Shown: positions 41,526-45,865 of the stretch, piece after piece
How the letters are laid out: each line of letters begins with the position of its first letter
Numbering within the stretch: the first letter of the stretch is position 1
The notes under the pieces: model-generated
What the model saw: only the letters and a program-made list of their open reading frames with translations
What the model was told of the DNA's origin: nothing
The model's database searches: none
Assembly (NCBI GenBank): GCA_964605715.1
Contig: CAZSDV010000010.1
Coordinates: 1 to 45,865, forward strand
DNA: 45,865 bases
Direction: 5' to 3'
Source: JAPUME01 sp964605715
GTDB lineage: Bacteria; Acidobacteriota; Terriglobia; UBA7540; JAPUME01
Position numbers and translations under genes: made by a program

Positions 41526-44090
41526 TTATTCTCTGGTAATCGTTTCGTCGAGGTTGAGCAACACGCGAGAAACTGAAAACCATGCTGCAAAACGCCATGG
41601 CTCTATTTCTTGTGGGAAATCTCCAGGTAAAAGTTTCATGGCTTGCTTTGGGTTTTCTAGAAACCGTTGATGTTCCTTTTTAAGAAATTTGGTGAGTTCT
41701 TTTTTTTCAAACTCATTAGGCTTACGTGCAACACAAAGGCGAAAAGCGTATTCTAACCTTCCATTTTTGCTTATTGATTCATTACGCAACACACGAAGAG
41801 CGAGGCTCTTGGCAGCTTCAACAAATAGGTCATCGTTTAACGTTACCAAACTTTGGAGAGGAGTATTTGTGCGGTCGCGACGAATATTGGTTTTGTCTGC
41901 CGTTGGAGAATCAAAGGTAATCAATGGTGGGTAGGGGGATGTTCGTTTCCAGAACGTATACATTCCTCGGCGGTAACGATTATTGCCTGAAGCGGTCACC
42001 CAAATTAAATTTCCTCGGCTCAGATCAGTTATGCCAGGTGGTTGAGGTGGAAATGTACTTGGACCGCCAATTTGATGATGTATTAAGCCTGAAACACTCA
42101 GAGCTATATCTCTAACTACCTCGCCTTCTACTCTGTAACGAGGGCTTCGGCTCAAAAGGATATTTTGAGGGTCACGATCCCAAATTTCCGAACTTACATG
42201 AGATGATTGGCGGTAAGTGGCAGAGCCTGTAATCAGGCGATGTAACTCCTTGAGGCTCCATCCCTTGCGAATAAATTCATTGGAAAGCCAATCCAGAAGT
42301 TCAGGATGAGAGGGTTTTTCCCCTTGGATTCCAAAATTTTCCGGCGTCGTGACTAATGCGCGGCCAAAGTATTGCTGCCAAATTCGGTTAACAGTTACAC
42401 GTGAGGTTAGAGGGTTCTTTTTTCCAACTAACCATCTAGCTAAATCCAATCGGTTTAGATTTGCCCCATCTTTTACTTTAAGAGCTGGAAGGATAGAGGG
42501 GATGCCTGGCGATACCTCTACTCCAGGCTTCAGAAAGGCTCCCCCATTAAAAATATGAGTTTTGCGTGGTTTTTCCCTTTCCTTTAAAACCATTGCTGTG
42601 AATTGGTTCGGGTTTCCTTTCTTAGGGGTGGAGGCGTGGAGCTCAAGATCCCTTGTGCGTTTCAAGTAGGCAGGATCCTGCTCTTCCTTGAAGAAAGCTT
42701 CCAGATCTTCTGTTAGTGTTAGGGTACGCTGACCTGTAGGAATTTTTAGTATTTCTTGGATATTGCGAGGAACTTTTTTCTTTTGTTCCTTGGTTAGCTT
42801 AGCCTCCCATTCGGGAATTAGGTTGATTAGTTTTGATTCTCTTTTTGCAATCTCTGTTTCCAATCGGAGTTTTTCAAGTGTGAAATCAGATGATAATTTT
42901 TGAAAGCCTTTTACTTCGGAAGGTCGAACAGTGTTGATTACCATCTCATCTTGCGTGTTGAAAAAAGCGAAGAGGCGGTAGTATTCACGTTGAGAGATTG
43001 GATCGTATTTATGGTTGTGGCATTGGGCACACCCAATGGTTAGTCCTAGAAAAGCCGTTCCTGTAGTATTGACACGATCAAAAATTGCTTCTACTCTGTA
43101 TTGTTCTTGATCAACTCCACCTTCTTCGTTAATCATGGTGTTACGATGAAATCCAGTTGCTATTTTTTGGTCCAAGGTTGAGTTTGGAAGCAGGTCCCCA
43201 GCTAGCTGCTCAATAACGAATTGGTCAAATGGTTTATCACTGTTGAGAGCCTGAATAACCCAATCTCGATATCTCCAGATTACGCGAGGGCGATCGAAGC
43301 CAAAACCATTTGTATCGGCGTATCGTGCTACATCTAGCCAGTGACGCCCCCAGCGTTCACCGTAGTGAGGTGATTCAAGTAAGCGGTCAATAGCTCTTTC
43401 ATAGGCATCGTCTCGTTTGTCAGCCAAGAAGGAATCAATCTCAGATGGTGTGGGTGGTAGCCCCTGTAGGTCTAATTTTAGCCTTCGAAATAGGGTAACT
43501 TTGTCTGCTGCTCGTGAAGGACTCAATCCTTCCTTTTCCAACCTGTCGAGAATAAAGTTATCAATAGGGTTTCTGATCCAGTCAGCGTGACCTACTTTTG
43601 GTGGGGTGTAGCTTTTAATCGGCTGAAATGACCAGTGATCAACATGCGGCCTCGCAGCAACTGCCTTATTTGGTACCTCAGGCCAAGGAGCCCCCAGCAT
43701 AATCCAGCGAGCTATTAGTCCAATTTTTATTGATGATAGTTTTCCAGCTGGAGGCATTTTTAAATCATTAATATGGGATATGGCTTGCAGGAGGCGACTG
43801 TGTTCAGGTTTTCCCGGTGAGACTGCGGGCCCACGATTTCCGCCCCGAAGAACCGAGGCTCGTGATTCAAGAGACAAGCCACTAGTTTGATTTTTCTGAT
43901 TATGACAGGGAAGGCAATTAGTATTCAATATTGGTCGGATATCCGTTTCAAAGAAACGCAAATTTTCTAGTGTAGAAGTTGTTGGTGTTTTATTTTGATT
44001 AGATTCCAAAAGAGGCTGTCCGTTTATGGACGTAAGTGAGCCTAACAAAATCACGAGGAGGACGGTGGTTAGGGTTGGAAGGTATTTCAA
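41526..44090 (-). CDS. PSCyt1-PSCyt2(DUF1549)-PSD1(DUF1553) secreted protein, module B
   Basis: An 854-residue exported protein with the same domain order as the gene at 7564. A signal peptide (MKYLPTLTTVLLVILLGSLT) is followed by the cytochrome-like domain with CLPCH at 59-63 and LKMPPAGKLS, DUF1549 with YGERWGRHWLDVARYADT and a second haem motif CAQCH at 354-358, and DUF1553 with DLARWLVGKKNPLTSRVTVN and TNTPLQSLVTLND. It is about 120 residues shorter than module A, mainly in the linker before DUF1553. A perfect 38-bp palindrome lies 104 bases upstream. The DUF1501 gene follows immediately. Probable periplasmic or outer-face redox function, not demonstrated. Confidence 0.9.
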   Translation of the reverse strand: MKYLPTLTTVLLVILLGSLTSINGQPLLESNQNKTPTTSTLENLRFFETDIRPILNTNCLPCHNQKNQTSGLSLESRASVLRGGNRGPAVSPGKPEHSRLLQAISHINDLKMPPAGKLSSIKIGLIARWIMLGAPWPEVPNKAVAARPHVDHWSFQPIKSYTPPKVGHADWIRNPIDNFILDRLEKEGLSPSRAADKVTLFRRLKLDLQGLPPTPSEIDSFLADKRDDAYERAIDRLLESPHYGERWGRHWLDVARYADTNGFGFDRPRVIWRYRDWVIQALNSDKPFDQFVIEQLAGDLLPNSTLDQKIATGFHRNTMINEEGGVDQEQYRVEAIFDRVNTTGTAFLGLTIGCAQCHNHKYDPISQREYYRLFAFFNTQDEMVINTVRPSEVKGFQKLSSDFTLEKLRLETEIAKRESKLINLIPEWEAKLTKEQKKKVPRNIQEILKIPTGQRTLTLTEDLEAFFKEEQDPAYLKRTRDLELHASTPKKGNPNQFTAMVLKEREKPRKTHIFNGGAFLKPGVEVSPGIPSILPALKVKDGANLNRLDLARWLVGKKNPLTSRVTVNRIWQQYFGRALVTTPENFGIQGEKPSHPELLDWLSNEFIRKGWSLKELHRLITGSATYRQSSHVSSEIWDRDPQNILLSRSPRYRVEGEVVRDIALSVSGLIHHQIGGPSTFPPQPPGITDLSRGNLIWVTASGNNRYRRGMYTFWKRTSPYPPLITFDSPTADKTNIRRDRTNTPLQSLVTLNDDLFVEAAKSLALRVLRNESISKNGRLEYAFRLCVARKPNEFEKKELTKFLKKEHQRFLENPKQAMKLLPGDFPQEIEPWRFAAWFSVSRVLLNLDETITRE

Positions 44091-44193
44091 GTTTATTAAT
44101 CAACCAACAATTAGGGTAAGATTCTCAGCGTCAAATGTTTATGATAGGGCAGTTGGTTGATTAATTCAATATTCTTACAGCAAGATTTAAGTT

Positions 44194-44231
44194 CATATGT
44201 TTATTGATGGTATACCATCAATAAACATATG
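44194..44231. repeat. Perfect 38-bp palindrome, candidate operator of module B
   Basis: The half-site CATATGTTTATTGATGGTA is followed directly by its exact reverse complement, with no spacer. It lies 27 bases after the amidohydrolase stop and 104 bases before the PSCyt/PSD1 start, both on the minus strand. Neither strand has a U-tract after it, so an operator or cruciform-forming site is likelier than a terminator. Confidence 0.6.
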
Positions 44232-44258
44232 TAACCGAATTGAGGTCGTTTTAAATAA

Positions 44259-45734
44259 TCAACCTTTGCCAAAAAGTTCTCTCCCGTTCCGATATAGAAT
44301 TCGATCGAGTAAATAGAAGGCTTCTTCTTCTCTTAGGTAGCCATTCTCTACTTTCTCTGCCAGAACTTCAGCTGTTAGTGCTCGAGCCATTTGTGCATGA
44401 GCGTAAGCTCCTTCAACGTGGAAAAAGTCTCCCCCGTAACCCAGGATTTTATTTCCCGGAACAGTTTCTATTAATTCATGCAGAGTCCGCTTGGCCACTC
44501 CTGGCGCAATTATATGTAGCCAACACAAATCTGGATAGACGTTTGGTAGATTTTTTGAAATTGCAGCAAGCTCCCCACCATAGGGGTAGCCCCCATGGAA
44601 AAGGTCAAAGGGAACCTGCTGGTATTCATTAAGTAATTCACTCAGGTGCGATGGCTTGGTCCAGGCTACGTGGTTGCGATTGCCAGCCTGCAGGCCTGTG
44701 TGAATTTGCATTGGTAGCTGATGTTCAGCAACCTGCCGGATGACCCGATGCATCATGTAGTCCTCGAGCTTCCTTTTGGTGAAAGGGTCAGGATCTCCAT
44801 GTGAAGAGGAAGCAAAAACATGTTCGAAGGCACGGTTGGCTTCCGAACGGGGAACGTTTTGGTAGTGAATCGGGCGGCGGTAGGCAAGGCCACTTTTAAC
44901 GCCAACCATTCCCTCTTGGAGTCGATCCGCAAAGGCCTTTTCTAGGGCTAGCTCAAGATCAGCTAGGTTACTTATAGATATTCCAGTTACTTTCTCAACG
45001 TGGCCAAGATCACTTTTATCTTTTGCGGTGACCAGGTAGTCGAAGCGGGTGACGGTTTTAAAAAATCTTTTATCTAGCTTCAGTTTTTGGCCAGAGGTAG
45101 AGATTAGGTCGTCTTGTATGGATATTTCAATATTTGCTTTATCCTTTAGGACCGTGTGATACCAGCCAGCTTGATTGGCCGCTGTTATACGTTCAGAGAG
45201 TGTCTTGTAGGTTCCTTTATGGATATCATCAATTCCAAAAAGATCTCGGGCAGCAATTAGCATGCAGCGCCCATATCCTGTAGTTCGTGTGTAGGACCAA
45301 TAAGGGGAAAACATTTTCCAACGATTTTCGAGGGGAATTTCCGGATTCTGCAAGGATTTCACTTCCTCGGGTGCCATGCCAGCTGTGACAAGATCGCTAC
45401 TTGTGTAATGAGAAAAAAGGAGAAAAAGATCAATCGCCTTTTTAAGGCGTATATCTTCATGCCAAAGGTGTTCGTGCGTATCGTATATTGGCATATTTGC
45501 AGCACGGGTTCGGAGCTCTTTCCAGATTTCAGATTCTGATCGAGGTTGACCCAAGATGCCAAGGGGTATTCCGTTTGTATTTTTTGCTAGTAGAGGGTCA
45601 GTTCCGGAAGATCCAACTAAAGCTACTGGAGTGAAGGTTGCTGCTCCCTTCAGTAAACGACGGCGTGATAATGGGGTACCGTGTGAATGGACATGTGAAT
45701 GAGAATGGTGGTGTTTGTGTGGGTCGTCACTCAT
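44259..45734 (-). CDS. Tat-exported amidohydrolase with His-rich N-terminus
   Basis: A 491-residue amidohydrolase (amidohydrolase 2/uronate-isomerase-like TIM barrel) with a twin-arginine signal LSRRRLLKGAATFTPVALVG. Before the Arg pair comes a His-rich stretch, HKHHHSHSHVHSHG (residues 6-19). The barrel starts with IYDTHEHLWHE, the metal-binding HxH, and later shows MQIHTGLQAGN, FDLFHGGYPYGGE and LGYGGDFFH, which supply further His and Asp ligands. The segment RTTGYGRCMLIAARDLFGIDD also recurs in uncharacterised planctomycete amidohydrolases, as far as I recall. It is upstream of module B on the same strand, 168 bases away. Substrate unknown; hydrolase and isomerase are both possible. Confidence 0.85.
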   Translation of the reverse strand: MSDDPHKHHHSHSHVHSHGTPLSRRRLLKGAATFTPVALVGSSGTDPLLAKNTNGIPLGILGQPRSESEIWKELRTRAANMPIYDTHEHLWHEDIRLKKAIDLFLLFSHYTSSDLVTAGMAPEEVKSLQNPEIPLENRWKMFSPYWSYTRTTGYGRCMLIAARDLFGIDDIHKGTYKTLSERITAANQAGWYHTVLKDKANIEISIQDDLISTSGQKLKLDKRFFKTVTRFDYLVTAKDKSDLGHVEKVTGISISNLADLELALEKAFADRLQEGMVGVKSGLAYRRPIHYQNVPRSEANRAFEHVFASSSHGDPDPFTKRKLEDYMMHRVIRQVAEHQLPMQIHTGLQAGNRNHVAWTKPSHLSELLNEYQQVPFDLFHGGYPYGGELAAISKNLPNVYPDLCWLHIIAPGVAKRTLHELIETVPGNKILGYGGDFFHVEGAYAHAQMARALTAEVLAEKVENGYLREEEAFYLLDRILYRNGRELFGKG

Positions 45735-45865
45735 TAAGGTTACTCCTAAAATTTTTATGGTAAGGCGCTAGGGTAGTAAAACATTCTTTAAAAGAGAAGA
45801 GGCTATTAATAAATTTATTCAAGAAATAACTTATTGTTTTTTCAAGTGTTTATCCGCAAAATTAA

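Overview
The window looks like ordinary chromosome from an uncultured, probably marine, member of the Planctomycetes-Verrucomicrobia-Chlamydiae group, most likely Verrucomicrobiota. The reasons are two PSCyt1/PSCyt2/PSD1 (DUF1549/DUF1553) cytochrome-like genes, each followed by a Tat-exported DUF1501 gene, modest GC, a Gram-negative envelope (porin, LptE-like lipoprotein) and metagenome-style runs of N at four places (7522, 16660, 17308, 39258). This placement is inference; there is no rRNA gene. No CRISPR array, prophage, transposase or insertion sequence is visible.

Layout. 1-3.4 kb: the 5' part of glutamine synthetase (minus) diverges from an outer-membrane porin and a urea/short-amide binding lipoprotein (UrtA/FmdD-like) with no permease genes after them. 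3.9-7.3 kb: a secreted amidohydrolase, a thiolase and a convergent FlK-like thioesterase. 7.5-13 kb: PSCyt/PSD1 gene, DUF1501 gene and an LgoD/YjjN-like sugar-acid dehydrogenase, tightly spaced. 13-18.4 kb: a lipoprotein of unknown function, a ferredoxin-NADP reductase-like flavoprotein, citrate synthase broken by an assembly gap, and a secreted TPR protein. 18.5-24.3 kb: tRNA-Ser(UGA), the glutamate synthase large subunit, and a pair of uncharacterised small genes, one Cys-rich. 24.5-29.3 kb: glycine-oxidase-like thiO, gltX, a small DUF5676-type membrane protein and a fatty-acid desaturase. 29.3-33.1 kb: a peptidoglycan-recycling operon nagZ-anmK-peptide binding protein. 33.4-38 kb: tsaB, a DUF465/YdcH-like protein, psd, pssA, lptE-like, holA and convergent rpsT. 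38.2-39.9 kb: HNH endonuclease, an SDR dehydrogenase and tRNA-Ser(GCU). 40-45.8 kb: a second PSCyt/PSD1 + DUF1501 module behind a Tat-exported amidohydrolase with a His-rich N-terminus.

How the genes fit together. Nitrogen assimilation recurs in the first 23 kb: glnA, the porin/binding-protein pair and gltB. gltB has no gltD beside it; the ferredoxin reductase-like protein 3 kb away could supply electrons (inference). nagZ and anmK are consecutive steps of anhydro-muropeptide recovery, so the overlapping binding protein may capture murein peptides. psd and pssA are consecutive steps of phosphatidylethanolamine synthesis and are translationally coupled. The two PSCyt/DUF1501 modules are the most lineage-specific part; one is joined to a sugar-acid dehydrogenase and the other follows an amidohydrolase, which hints at redox breakdown of an organic polymer or sugar acid, but their biochemistry is not established.

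The least explained sequence signals are a perfect 38-bp palindrome upstream of the second PSCyt module, a 13-bp-arm inverted repeat between nagZ and tsaB, a possibly structured RNA after gltX, a candidate 27-residue membrane microprotein, and a Ser-Ser self-cleavage site in Psd. I found no convincing wholly new multi-gene system; the PSCyt/DUF1501 modules and the recycling operon with its binding protein are the best places to look.
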